Source of the DNA: DTU072 sp050309775
GTDB lineage: Bacteria > Bacillota > Clostridia > Christensenellales > DTU072
Reading direction: 5' to 3'
Length of the DNA: 64,000 bases
NCBI GenBank assembly: GCA_050309775.1
Contig: JBNRMV010000012.1
Location: 1-64,000 of the forward strand
The first letter of the stretch is position 1. Each line of letters starts with the position of its first letter. The notes under the pieces were generated by a model, which saw only the letters and a list, made by a program, of their open reading frames with translations, was not told where the DNA came from and did no database searches. Both the position numbers and the translations under genes were made by a program. Positions 8,563 through 17,675 of this stretch are shown piece after piece.

Positions 8563-10911
8563 GTGAACGAAAAATCAAGAAAGACTTTAGAATTTGACAA
8601 AGTCCTTGCGCAAATTGCTACATTTGCATTTTCCGAGGGCGCCAAACAAAGAATAATGGAAATGCGACCTTTCGCAGAGAAAAGCTATATTGACGAATTG
8701 CTCTGCGAGGTAGAGGAGGCGGATAAGATACTGTATCAGCATTCTCTTTCGCCGTCATTCAGCGTTGACAACATTACATTTGCATTGGAAAAAGCCTCTG
8801 TAATATCCGTTCTTTCAATGGGCGAACTGCTGAAAATATCCAGAACGCTGCGCATTTCACGGAATTTGCAGTCCTTAATTGTCAAAGTTAAAGACGACAG
8901 CATTACGCTATTAAAGACCATAGCTTCGAGAATTTTTACCAACCAAGCGCTTGAAGAGGAAATTGAGAATGCCATAATTTCGGAAAGCGAAATGAGTGAC
9001 AACGCTTCATACGAGTTGCGAAACATAAGAGGAAAAATCCGCAGAATAGGCGACAGCATAAAAGCCAAACTCTACAATTTTGTAAATTCTGCCAGTTATT
9101 CAAAGTTTTTGCAAGACAATATCGTGACTATTCGCAATGACAGATATGTCATACCGCTGAAAGCAGAGCATAGAGGCGCAATCCCCGGCCTTATTCATGA
9201 CCAAAGCTCATCGGGTGCTACAATTTATCTTGAGCCTATGGTTATCGTTGAGCTGAACAATGACCTGAAGTCTGCGCTTATTGAAGAAAGTAAAGAAATT
9301 GAACGCATTTTGCGTAATTTCACGCTAATGGTCAGCCATGATGCGGAAAACATAAAGAGTTCTTTTGAAACCATAATGTATTTGGATACGGTATTTGCAA
9401 AAGCAATGTACGCAAATGCGCAAAAAGCCGTAAAACCCGTAATAAACGAACATGGTTATATCAATATAGTAAAAGGGCGCCATCCGCTAATCGCAAAGTC
9501 GTCCGTCGTCAGCAATACTGTTTATATTGGCAAGGATTTTCAAATGCTATTTATCACCGGTCCAAACACCGGCGGCAAAACCGTATGCTTGAAACTTGTC
9601 GGCTTGTCGGTGATTATGGCGCTTAGCGGCATTTATGTTCCTGCGCAAGAGGCGGAAATCGGAGTTTTTGAAAATCTATTTTGTGATATCGGAGATGAGC
9701 AGAGCATTGAGCAAAGCCTTTCGACTTTTTCATCGCATATATACAACATAAAGCATATCATTGACAATCTGAATGACAAAACGCTTGTGCTGCTTGACGA
9801 ACTTGGCGCAGGCACTGACCCTGCGGAGGGCGCCAGTCTGGCGCTTAGTATTGCCACATTCATAAGCAAAACCAAAGCAAGAGCAATAATCACCACGCAC
9901 TACAACGAGCTAAAGGAATTTGCCATGATCAATAAGGGCATGCAAAATGCCTCAATGGAGTTTGACCCAACAACATATTCGCCGACATATAAGCTGACAA
10001 TAGGCGTGCCGGGCGCGTCAAATGCACTTTATATAGCCGAGCGCTTGGGGCTAAACAAAGATATCATAGAGGCCGCACGGTTGGGAATGAAAGGGCAAAA
10101 AATTGAATTTGAAGAAGTATTGAAAGAGCTACAGCAGGCAAAAAAGCAAGCGGAAATAAGCGCCGAGGAGTCCGAAATACTTCGTAAAGAAACGCAAAGG
10201 CTCAAGCATGAGGCGGAAAAAGAGCGTGAAAAGTTGATTTTACAGCGTGAACGGCTGAATCAATTGGTAAGGAAAGAGACCAAGCGCCTTGTTGAGAATG
10301 CCATGCAGGAAGCAAATGAAATCATAGAAGCATTAAAAAATGTTTTAGACAACCCCGACCAAAGCAGCCTTTTTAAGGCATATGAGCTGCGAAAGAGCCT
10401 GAAGAAATTTATAATAAACGAAGAAAACGAGTTTGAATTGTCAGGAGATGAAGTCGGCGGCGAAATAAAAGTTGGCGACAGAGTGCTGATTGCGTCGCTG
10501 AATTCCGAGGGCATAGTAACAGCGCTGAACCCAATAAAGAATGAAGCGCATATTAGCATGGGTTCAGTTACAACAAAGACCGATATCAATAATTTGACCC
10601 GCCTTGCTCCAAGCAAACAGCGAGAAACGGCGGCAAAAGATAGTAAAATGCAGCTGAACAATCAAACAATATCGGCAAGTCTGAACATCATCGGAAAGAC
10701 CACCGACGAAGTGCATTTTTATCTTGACGAATACATCGAAGGCGCATATGTCGGCGGACTAAAAGAAGTGTCAATAATCCATGGCATAGGCGAAGGCAAG
10801 CTGCGCAAAGCGGTAAGACATTACCTTTCGGGACAAAAAATAGTTGCAAGTTATCGTGACGGAATGTACGGCGAAGGCGGCAAGGGGGTTACCGTTGTCA
10901 CTCTTAAATGA
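8563..10911 (+). CDS. mutS2: Endonuclease MutS2
   Basis: A 782-residue MutS paralogue without the mismatch-recognition domain. It has the core/clamp helices, the ATPase Walker A GPNTGGKTVCLKLVG (about residues 331-345), Walker B LVLLDELGAGTDPAEGA, a long charged coiled coil (about residues 510-620), a KOW-like segment (KVGDRVLIASLNSEG) and a C-terminal Smr nuclease domain (about residues 705-782, with IHGIGEGKLRKAVRHYL). MutS2 acts in recombination control and, in B. subtilis, in ribosome-collision rescue. Translation starts at GTG (8563) with AAAGG at 8550-8554; the protein begins MNEKSRKTLEFDKVL, the family pattern. Confidence 0.95.
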   Translation: MNEKSRKTLEFDKVLAQIATFAFSEGAKQRIMEMRPFAEKSYIDELLCEVEEADKILYQHSLSPSFSVDNITFALEKASVISVLSMGELLKISRTLRISRNLQSLIVKVKDDSITLLKTIASRIFTNQALEEEIENAIISESEMSDNASYELRNIRGKIRRIGDSIKAKLYNFVNSASYSKFLQDNIVTIRNDRYVIPLKAEHRGAIPGLIHDQSSSGATIYLEPMVIVELNNDLKSALIEESKEIERILRNFTLMVSHDAENIKSSFETIMYLDTVFAKAMYANAQKAVKPVINEHGYINIVKGRHPLIAKSSVVSNTVYIGKDFQMLFITGPNTGGKTVCLKLVGLSVIMALSGIYVPAQEAEIGVFENLFCDIGDEQSIEQSLSTFSSHIYNIKHIIDNLNDKTLVLLDELGAGTDPAEGASLALSIATFISKTKARAIITTHYNELKEFAMINKGMQNASMEFDPTTYSPTYKLTIGVPGASNALYIAERLGLNKDIIEAARLGMKGQKIEFEEVLKELQQAKKQAEISAEESEILRKETQRLKHEAEKEREKLILQRERLNQLVRKETKRLVENAMQEANEIIEALKNVLDNPDQSSLFKAYELRKSLKKFIINEENEFELSGDEVGGEIKVGDRVLIASLNSEGIVTALNPIKNEAHISMGSVTTKTDINNLTRLAPSKQRETAAKDSKMQLNNQTISASLNIIGKTTDEVHFYLDEYIEGAYVGGLKEVSIIHGIGEGKLRKAVRHYLSGQKIVASYRDGMYGEGGKGVTVVTLK

Positions 10912-11380
10912 GTATGCAATATCCTTAAAGTGCGAAAAAAACAAAAGGATTTACATCGTTTTGCACCGATTGGCTCCGATATTGAAGATAGGCGCTATCG
11001 CAATGATAATTCCGTCAATATTTGCTCCCATAATGTTTTTTGCCGTCGGCGCAGTGCTTGCGCTGTCCGTGGCAATCAATTATATTAAGTGGTATTTGAT
11101 TTATAATTATAATTACATTATAAAAGACAATACGCTTACCATACAAAAGACATACACTTACATAAGACCTAAAAAAATAGCGGAAACAAAACTATCGGAT
11201 ATTTCCAGTTGCCAAGTAATTGACGAAAGGCAAATAAATAATATTCCCGAAAGGGTCGATTGTTTTTGCCAACAGGCGGTTTTTAATGTATATTTATGTA
11301 TAAAGATTGAAGACAATCCAAAGAATTATATATTGGCGGCAGATAATTATTTTTATTCGCTGCTAAAGGAGAAGCAATGA
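10895..11380 (+). CDS. Small membrane protein with PH-like domain, unknown function
   Basis: A protein of about 161 residues with one or two membrane helices (near LKIGAIAMIIPSIFAPIMFFAVGAV in the parent frame) followed by a soluble part WYLIYNYNYIIKDNTLTIQK that resembles bacterial PH (bPH2) strands. No start codon lies in the gap after mutS2. The best start is TTG at 10895, inside the mutS2 end, with AGGGGG six bases upstream at 10883-10888; translation would be coupled to mutS2. An ATG further upstream (10844) has no ribosome binding site. Its stop overlaps the start of the next gene by four bases. Function is not known. Confidence 0.65.
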   Translation: MSLLNEYAISLKCEKNKRIYIVLHRLAPILKIGAIAMIIPSIFAPIMFFAVGAVLALSVAINYIKWYLIYNYNYIIKDNTLTIQKTYTYIRPKKIAETKLSDISSCQVIDERQINNIPERVDCFCQQAVFNVYLCIKIEDNPKNYILAADNYFYSLLKEKQ

Positions 11381-12501
11381 TATTTTTTGACAATGCCAGC
11401 ACGACCAAACCCGACGACATTTGCTTTGACCTAATCAAGCGATATTCTTTTGCAGATTATTATAATCCATCGGCGCAATATCACAATGCCGTAACAATAA
11501 GCGGCGACATAAAGCAGGCAAGGCAGGATATTTTACGCAGAATATCCGGAGAGGGGAATTTTGTTTTTACTTCAAGCGGCACTGAAAGCGATAATTTGGC
11601 GCTGTTCGGCACGACAAAAAGAAAGGGTTCAAGGATAATAGTATCCGAGGCCGAGCATCCCTCAGTCTTAAATGCCGCCCATGAGTTGGCGCAAAGAGGA
11701 TATGAGCTTGTGTTGGCAAAGGTGGATAAGTGCGGCAAGGTAGATTTTGAAAATTTTCAAGAAATAGTAACAAAAGAAACAGCACTTATTTCTATCATGC
11801 ATGTTAACAACGAAACAGGCGCAATAAATGACATAAAAAAGCTGGTAAACTATGCAAAAAGCGTAAATACACGCATATTGTTCCATAGCGACGGAGTACA
11901 AGCTATTGGTAAGGTTGCCACCGACATGACCGACTTGGGTGTTGATTTGTACTCTGTCAGCGCGCACAAGTTGCATTCCATAAAAGGCTGTGGAGGACTG
12001 TTTGTAAAAAAGGGAGTCACAATACAACCGGTGATTTTTGGCGGCGGACAAGAAATGGGCATGCGCTCATCTACAGAAAACATAACTGCAATAATGTGTT
12101 TTGCCGCCGTTTGCAACAAATTTTTGCCAAATATAAAACAGAATGCCGCCAAAGTTCAGATTATTAAGGACTATATTATAAAAAATCTGCCGCAAGACGG
12201 CAGCGTTATAAAATTATCTTGCGAAGATAGTTCTCCTTACATTCTTGGTTTGGCTCTAAAAGGTGTGAGAGGAGAGGTTATGCTGCATGCCCTAGAAAAA
12301 CACGGTATTATGCTGGCAACGGGCAGTGCTTGTTCTTCTTCAAAGCAGCCTGCAAGCTGGAAAACTCAATATTTGCCCGAAGAATACAAAAACGGAATAA
12401 TTAGGTTAAGTTTTAGCCATTTGAATGACATTAAACAAGCAGAGTATTTCATAAAAGCACTTAATTTAGAATACACAGAACTTATTAAATATGCAAAATA
12501 A
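11377..12501 (+). CDS. Cysteine desulfurase (NifS/IscS family)
   Basis: PLP enzyme releasing sulfur from cysteine as a persulfide, for iron-sulfur clusters or thiolation. It has 374 residues. The N-terminal MIFFDNASTTKP is the family hallmark. Other motifs are TSSGTESDNLALFG, HVNNETGAIND, the PLP lysine K198 in SAHKLHSIKGCGGLF, and the active-site cysteine C319 in GSACSSSKQ. It overlaps the preceding gene by four bases (ATGA) and lies ten bases before thiI. In many Firmicutes such a NifS paralogue supplies sulfur specifically to ThiI, which is the likely role here. Confidence 0.93.
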   Translation: MIFFDNASTTKPDDICFDLIKRYSFADYYNPSAQYHNAVTISGDIKQARQDILRRISGEGNFVFTSSGTESDNLALFGTTKRKGSRIIVSEAEHPSVLNAAHELAQRGYELVLAKVDKCGKVDFENFQEIVTKETALISIMHVNNETGAINDIKKLVNYAKSVNTRILFHSDGVQAIGKVATDMTDLGVDLYSVSAHKLHSIKGCGGLFVKKGVTIQPVIFGGGQEMGMRSSTENITAIMCFAAVCNKFLPNIKQNAAKVQIIKDYIIKNLPQDGSVIKLSCEDSSPYILGLALKGVRGEVMLHALEKHGIMLATGSACSSSKQPASWKTQYLPEEYKNGIIRLSFSHLNDIKQAEYFIKALNLEYTELIKYAK

Positions 12502-12510
12502 AGGAACGAT

Positions 12511-13671
12511 ATGGAAAAAGTAATCATAATTCGAGTTGGCGAATTGTTTTTGAAAGGAAATAACAAGAGATTTTTTGAGGAGACATTATCAAGGAATATC
12601 CGCAAGTCGCTTGAGGGCATAAATTGTTTTTTGCGCTATGCGCACAACCGAACAATAGTCGAAAAGTATGCGGAAAGCGACCATAACGAAATAATTTTGC
12701 GTTTGAAAAAGGTTTTTGGCATACATAGCATAAGCCCTGCTGTCAAATTACATGCAGATTTTGACGAAATAGCCCAAGCGGCAGCCGAGATATCTCCAAA
12801 GCAAGGTAAATTTCGTGTAACCGTCAATAAGGCTGACAAGTCCATAAAAAAACGCTCAATGGATATTGCCGCTGAGATAGGCGGATATATGCTCAATCAA
12901 AACAAAGGGTTGTCCGTAGACCTATTTACCTTTGATTTTGAAGTAAATGTCGATATCAGAGAGGACAAAACGGCTTATATCTTTTATGACAAAATACCCG
13001 GAGCCGGAGGATTGCCTGTTGGATGCGGCGGAAAAGCAATGCTGCTGCTGTCGGGCGGCATAGACAGCCCCGTTGCCGGATACAAAATAGCCAAAAGAGG
13101 TGTACAGATATTTGGCGTACACTACCATAGTTTTCCTTACACCAGCGAGAAAGCAAAACAAAAGGTTCTTGATTTAGCAAAATCTCTTGCAAAATACAGC
13201 GGAAATATAGAATTGGCAGTTGTGCCGTTTACCGAAATTCAATATGCAATAAGGGAACATTGTCCCGGCGATTATATGATTACGCTTATGCGCAGGTTTA
13301 TGATGCGGATTGCCGAGCGCTTGGCGGTACAAAAGGGTTGCGGCGCTCTGGTTACAGGTGAAAGTTTGGGACAAGTTGCCAGCCAAACAATGGAAAGCAT
13401 AATTGTCACCAATTCTGTGGTAGGTCTTCCGGTTTTTCGTCCTCTTATAGGTAACGATAAGAGCGAAATAATCGGAATCGCCAGAAAAATTGATACATTT
13501 GAATTAAGCATATTGCCATATGAGGACTGCTGTACGGTTTTTCTGCCAAAGAATCCCGTCATAAAACCAAAATTAAGCTATGTTGAGGATATGGAAAAGG
13601 CGCTTGATGTCGAAAAACTTATTGACGATGCCATGGCAAATATAGAAACAGTCATTTGCGGAGCATATTAA
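12511..13671 (+). CDS. thiI: tRNA 4-thiouridine synthase ThiI (no rhodanese domain)
   Basis: Adenylates and thiolates U8 of tRNA and may also feed sulfur into thiamine synthesis. The 386 residues contain an N-terminal ferredoxin-like and THUMP region (about residues 1-165) and the PP-loop pyrophosphatase motif LLSGGIDSPVAGY near residue 180. A Cys pair occurs near the end (YEDCCTVFLPKNP). The rhodanese domain found in the enterobacterial protein is absent, as usual in Firmicutes, where the adjacent cysteine desulfurase transfers sulfur directly. It starts at ATG after AAAGGAACG. Confidence 0.95.
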   Translation: MEKVIIIRVGELFLKGNNKRFFEETLSRNIRKSLEGINCFLRYAHNRTIVEKYAESDHNEIILRLKKVFGIHSISPAVKLHADFDEIAQAAAEISPKQGKFRVTVNKADKSIKKRSMDIAAEIGGYMLNQNKGLSVDLFTFDFEVNVDIREDKTAYIFYDKIPGAGGLPVGCGGKAMLLLSGGIDSPVAGYKIAKRGVQIFGVHYHSFPYTSEKAKQKVLDLAKSLAKYSGNIELAVVPFTEIQYAIREHCPGDYMITLMRRFMMRIAERLAVQKGCGALVTGESLGQVASQTMESIIVTNSVVGLPVFRPLIGNDKSEIIGIARKIDTFELSILPYEDCCTVFLPKNPVIKPKLSYVEDMEKALDVEKLIDDAMANIETVICGAY

Positions 13672-13887
13672 GCAAAGGTTTGCATTGCATAATTTAAGGC
13701 AAAAAATCTATGCGCAGGGTACTATCACATACGCAAAGGCTGGCGCTATATAAATAACGGCATAATTTACAATAACCGCTCAATCAGATGCTTAATACCT
13801 TAAATACGGCTATACTCTTTACGAGTTATTTATGCTTTTTTTGACAAGATTTCTCAATAAAATTACCGAAATTACGGCTAGAGTTTA
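13672..13887. other. Gene-free interval between thiI and the PBP gene
   Basis: About 360 bases separate the convergent ends of thiI (+) and the penicillin-binding protein gene (-). No open frame, tRNA or strong hairpin with a T-run was recognised. The part next to the PBP gene holds the direct repeat listed separately. A run of seven T follows a weakly paired stretch near 13,837 and might help end transcription, but I do not call it a terminator. Confidence 0.4.
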
Positions 13888-14050
13888 TTTTTTCGCCTAA
13901 TTGGCAATGTTTAATAATAAAACTACATCTCCAGGATAATGCCAAAGGACACCTCATTATAAGAGTATTTACCTAAATTATGAATATACGCTTGCTTCAT
14001 TTTTCGCCTTATGGGCAATATTTAATAATAAAACTACATCTCCAGGATAA
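13888..14050. repeat. 52-bp direct repeat, one copy overlapping the PBP gene end
   Basis: Two near-identical copies lie at 13888-13939 and 13999-14050, offset by 111 bases. Both contain TTTTTCGCC, then TTTAATAATAAAACTACATC and TCCAGGATAA. The second copy includes the last five codons and stop of the penicillin-binding protein gene (minus strand), so the first copy duplicates the gene's 3' end plus its downstream flank. It may be a slipped duplication or a dispersed repeat. Confidence 0.75.
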
Positions 14051-16253
14051 GGAATTTTTCTTCTGCAATGCCGAGAACGCCGTATTTTCCCGATACCTCT
14101 ATGCAATAACTGAATATTCCTTGCTCCTTGTTTTCGTCTAAAAATGAAATTCTGCCGTTTTGCATAGCTGCCGAAAATAATTCAATGTCTTCTCCTGTTG
14201 CAAGATTTTTTCTTATCAGCTTGTACTCAAAATAATCCAGCGTATCAAAAGATATTTTTGTGTTATTTGGGCTTGTTTCCAAGGCCATATTTGTAGACGG
14301 CATTTCATAAAGCGGCGAATAGTCTGTCGGAACATTCATAGCATCGAATATTTCATATTTTTGATGCTCAGAAGGGGTATTGTCTGTTGCAAGCATTATT
14401 TTTTTGAATTCTTTGGTTGCTAAACTGTCGATTTTTACTTCTACAATGTTTTCAGGCACATAAAAATTCTGTGCCGGCGGAATATTTGCAAAAATATACT
14501 TTGCCAACATAGTGGGGTGACTGCCGCCGGTAGATGATATGTTATTTTCTACATATCCGCTAAGATTCCCATACCAAACGCACAAGGTATTGTTCTCTGT
14601 ATAAGATACATTCCAAGCGTCGGTGTTTCTGCCGTCGGCTCCGCCTACGGTGCCGGTTTTTGAGGCAATCTGAAAGTTTATTGATGAGAGCTTTTTGGCA
14701 GTGCCAGAGCGCACGGCATCCATAAGCATATCCGTCATTAAATAAGCGGCTTCTTGACTTATAACTTGTTGCGGTTGTTGTCGGTGTTCATATACCGTTC
14801 TGCCATCTTTATCGACAATCTTTTTGATAAAAGCTGCCTCCGTATGCGCGCCTGCGTTGGCAAGGCACAAATAACTTTCGGCAAGTTCCAGACTTGTCAC
14901 TCCTTTTGACATTCCGCCAAGCGCTAAGGGTAAATAATTGTCGTCATTCTGAAATTTAATTCCCATGGCTGACGCAATGTTTTTTGCGTATCCAATGCCT
15001 ATTTCATCCAAAAGTTGTACTGCGACGACATTTGACGAGTGCGCAACGCAGTTTCGTATCGAAGCAACACCCTGATAGCTGTTCTGATAATTCGAGGGAG
15101 CATAATTGCCAAATGTCATTTTTTCATCATTATATAGAGTTGCCGGCGAGATATGCTTTTTTTGTAATGCTGGAACATAGGCAATTATCGGTTTAATCGT
15201 AGAGCCAGGCTGTCGGCGCAGGTCATATATGTTATAATCATGCGTGGCAAAATATGCCGCCACTCCGCCGCTGTCATTATCCAACATAAGAGCCGAATAA
15301 TCGGCGCCCTCAACAGCATATTCGCCGGATTCAAAAGCATGATATATCAAATTTTGCTTTTGCTTGTCATAATAAGTGTAAATTTTTAACTGAGATTCAA
15401 TAACAGCTTTTTCGCTTATTCCCAGTTTTTTTGCTGCTTCGGATACAACTGCGCTGTAATATTGCAAATTTATTTCTGAAAAGTCATTTTTAGGCTGTAC
15501 AAATGTCTTTTGAATGTTGTTTTCATACTCAAAGCTATCGATATAGCCCTGTTCTTTCATAAGTCGTAACACTAGGTTTTTTCTTTGGTTGGCATTATTC
15601 GGTGAGCGCAAAGGGGAGTTCTTGCCAGGGTTTTTCACCACTCCTGCTAGGATTGCCGCCTCATAAACCTCAACATCCGAGGGTTTTTTATTAAAAAACC
15701 GCATGCATGCTTGGTTTACGCCATAAATACTGTTGCCAAAGTATATTGCATTCAGATATATTTCAAGTATTTCTTCCTTTGTGTATTTGCGTTCAATATC
15801 CCGAGCCAGTTTTGCCTCTTTAATTTTGCGTTGCAATGTTTTTTTGTTGGATAAATGCGTATTTTTTGCCAATTGCTGCGTAATCGTTGAACCACCTTCC
15901 TTAATTCGGCCTGCTTTTATGTTGTTTACTAGGGCGCCGCCAACTCTTATATAATCGATTCCGCTGTGCTTAAAAAACCTCTTGTCCTCAATGGCGACAA
16001 AAGCATTTATTATATGCGGACTTATTTCATCATATCTTGTATAAATGTGCATAGAAGAAGGCGATAGAACTTCTACACCGTCTTTGTCATAGACATTTAT
16101 TTGTGAACTGCCGTATGTGATATTTTTGTCCAGTTTTGCCGAGAAATATATTGTAAAAAAGGAAACAGATGCAGCTATTGCTACAATAATTAAGCTAATT
16201 AAGAATACTTTTTTTATTCTTCTGAATATTCCTTGTTTGTTTTTCTTAGTCAT
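14034..16253 (-). CDS. Class A penicillin-binding protein (transglycosylase/transpeptidase)
   Basis: A 739-residue bifunctional peptidoglycan synthase (PBP1a family). A basic N-terminus is followed by one membrane anchor (about residues 13-33). The GT51 glycosyltransferase domain shows FVAIEDKRFFKHSGIDYIRV with the catalytic Glu, GGSTITQQLAKN, KIKEAKLARDIE and EILEIYLNAIYFG. The transpeptidase domain has SxxK in RQPGSTIKPIIAY, SxN in AHSSNVV and KTG in ASKTGTVGG. A C-terminal tail of about 120 residues shows no recognised domain. It is transcribed alone, divergently from miaB. Confidence 0.95.
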   Translation of the reverse strand: MTKKNKQGIFRRIKKVFLISLIIVAIAASVSFFTIYFSAKLDKNITYGSSQINVYDKDGVEVLSPSSMHIYTRYDEISPHIINAFVAIEDKRFFKHSGIDYIRVGGALVNNIKAGRIKEGGSTITQQLAKNTHLSNKKTLQRKIKEAKLARDIERKYTKEEILEIYLNAIYFGNSIYGVNQACMRFFNKKPSDVEVYEAAILAGVVKNPGKNSPLRSPNNANQRKNLVLRLMKEQGYIDSFEYENNIQKTFVQPKNDFSEINLQYYSAVVSEAAKKLGISEKAVIESQLKIYTYYDKQKQNLIYHAFESGEYAVEGADYSALMLDNDSGGVAAYFATHDYNIYDLRRQPGSTIKPIIAYVPALQKKHISPATLYNDEKMTFGNYAPSNYQNSYQGVASIRNCVAHSSNVVAVQLLDEIGIGYAKNIASAMGIKFQNDDNYLPLALGGMSKGVTSLELAESYLCLANAGAHTEAAFIKKIVDKDGRTVYEHRQQPQQVISQEAAYLMTDMLMDAVRSGTAKKLSSINFQIASKTGTVGGADGRNTDAWNVSYTENNTLCVWYGNLSGYVENNISSTGGSHPTMLAKYIFANIPPAQNFYVPENIVEVKIDSLATKEFKKIMLATDNTPSEHQKYEIFDAMNVPTDYSPLYEMPSTNMALETSPNNTKISFDTLDYFEYKLIRKNLATGEDIELFSAAMQNGRISFLDENKEQGIFSYCIEVSGKYGVLGIAEEKFLILEM

Positions 16254-16319
16254 TTGTAATAGTATATTTTCTTTGCGCTCAACTATACCGCAACAAGCTA
16301 TGCCGAAAACTAAAATCGC

Positions 16320-16348
16320 TTGATATATCAGTTAATTTTTTATATAAT
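16320..16348 (+). promoter_or_regulatory. Sigma-A-like promoter for miaB, implying a leaderless start
   Basis: TTGATA (16320-16325), a 17-base spacer and TATAAT (16343-16348) form a near-consensus promoter. Transcription would begin about 16354-16356, exactly at the miaB ATG (16356), and no Shine-Dalgarno sequence lies between the -10 box and the ATG. Confidence 0.65.
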
Positions 16349-16355
16349 ATAAATC

Positions 16356-17675
16356 ATGAACAAAAGGTATTTTATATTAACATACGGTTGCCAAATGAAT
16401 GTTCACGAGTCCGAAAAACTTGCCGGCATTCTAAAAAATAAAGGATATTTGCCGTCAGATTGTCAAAATGACGCCGATATTCTCATTTTTAACACTTGCT
16501 GCATACGAGACACCGCAGAAAAGAAGATTTTAGGCAACATCGGCGCAGTAAAGAAGCAAAAAAAAGACAACCCGAATATGATTGTCGCTGTCGTCGGCTG
16601 TATGAGCCAACAAAAGGGCATAAAAGAGTTGCTAAAAGAAAAATATTCCTATGTCGACATAGTGCTTGGCTCATCAAACCTTAACGAGTTGTCCAACGCT
16701 ATCGATAAGGTATTACTGAAAAGACAGTTTTTTGCTCAAATCGATGATTCAGAAAAGCCCGAAATAGTCGAAGAAATGCCCGTTTACCGCACAAGCGGCA
16801 CTAATGCTTGGGTAAATATCATGTACGGGTGCAACAATTATTGCACATATTGCATTGTACCTTATGTAAGAGGCAGGGAGCGCAGCCGACAGCCGGAAGC
16901 CGTGCTCAACGAAATAAAGTCCCTGCTTGACGAGGGCTACAAAGAAATAACGCTTTTGGGACAAAATGTAGATTCATATTGTAATGACGCTGACAACGGT
17001 TGGAGTTTTGCCAGATTACTTGAAAGTATAGCAAAGATTGAGGGCAAATTCCGTTTGCGTTTTATGTCCTCTCACCCAAAAGATTTTCACAAAGAAATAG
17101 TCGACATAATAAGAGACGCGCCGAATATTTGCAACAACATTCATTTGCCTGTGCAGTCGGGAAGCAACAACATTTTGAAACTAATGAACCGCAAATATAC
17201 TAGGGAACATTATTTGGAACTTGTTGATTATATAAAAACCTTGCCGAATGTGGGCATCACAACAGACATAATGGTTGGTTTTCCCGGAGAGACCGAGCAA
17301 GATTTTGAGGATTCCATGTCACTTCTGCGCCAAGTGCGGTTTTCAAATGCTTTTACATTTGTATTTTCACCGCGCAAGGGCACCGCAGCCGCCGACATGC
17401 CGCAAATTGCTGCGGAAATAAAGAAAGAGCGCATAACAAAATTGGTTGCGTTGCAGAACAGCATTTCTATGGAAATCAGCAAAGAATATCTCAACAAAAC
17501 CTTTGAAGTGCTGGTCGAGGACAAAAACGACAAATACGAAAATATGCTTTGTGGCAGAACGGAGTCGGGCAGACTTGTCAACTTCCAAGGCAGCGCCGAC
17601 CAAATCGGACAATTTGTTAATGTAGAAATAAATAAAACGAAAGCGGCTTCTTTATGGGGGAAAATAAATGGCTGA
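16356..17675 (+). CDS. miaB: tRNA-2-methylthio-N6-dimethylallyladenosine synthase MiaB
   Basis: Radical SAM methylthiotransferase modifying A37 of tRNAs after MiaA has acted; miaA is found downstream in the same cluster. The 439 residues show the three cysteines of the auxiliary cluster in TYGCQMNVHESEK, FNTCCIRDTAEKK and VVGCMSQQKG, then the radical SAM motif CNNYCTYCIVPYVRGRERSR (CxxxCxxC), and a C-terminal TRAM domain (KTFEVLVEDKN through GQFVNVEI). The ATG at 16356 matches the family start and appears to lie at the transcription start. It overlaps mutS by eight bases. Confidence 0.96.
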   Translation: MNKRYFILTYGCQMNVHESEKLAGILKNKGYLPSDCQNDADILIFNTCCIRDTAEKKILGNIGAVKKQKKDNPNMIVAVVGCMSQQKGIKELLKEKYSYVDIVLGSSNLNELSNAIDKVLLKRQFFAQIDDSEKPEIVEEMPVYRTSGTNAWVNIMYGCNNYCTYCIVPYVRGRERSRQPEAVLNEIKSLLDEGYKEITLLGQNVDSYCNDADNGWSFARLLESIAKIEGKFRLRFMSSHPKDFHKEIVDIIRDAPNICNNIHLPVQSGSNNILKLMNRKYTREHYLELVDYIKTLPNVGITTDIMVGFPGETEQDFEDSMSLLRQVRFSNAFTFVFSPRKGTAAADMPQIAAEIKKERITKLVALQNSISMEISKEYLNKTFEVLVEDKNDKYENMLCGRTESGRLVNFQGSADQIGQFVNVEINKTKAASLWGKING

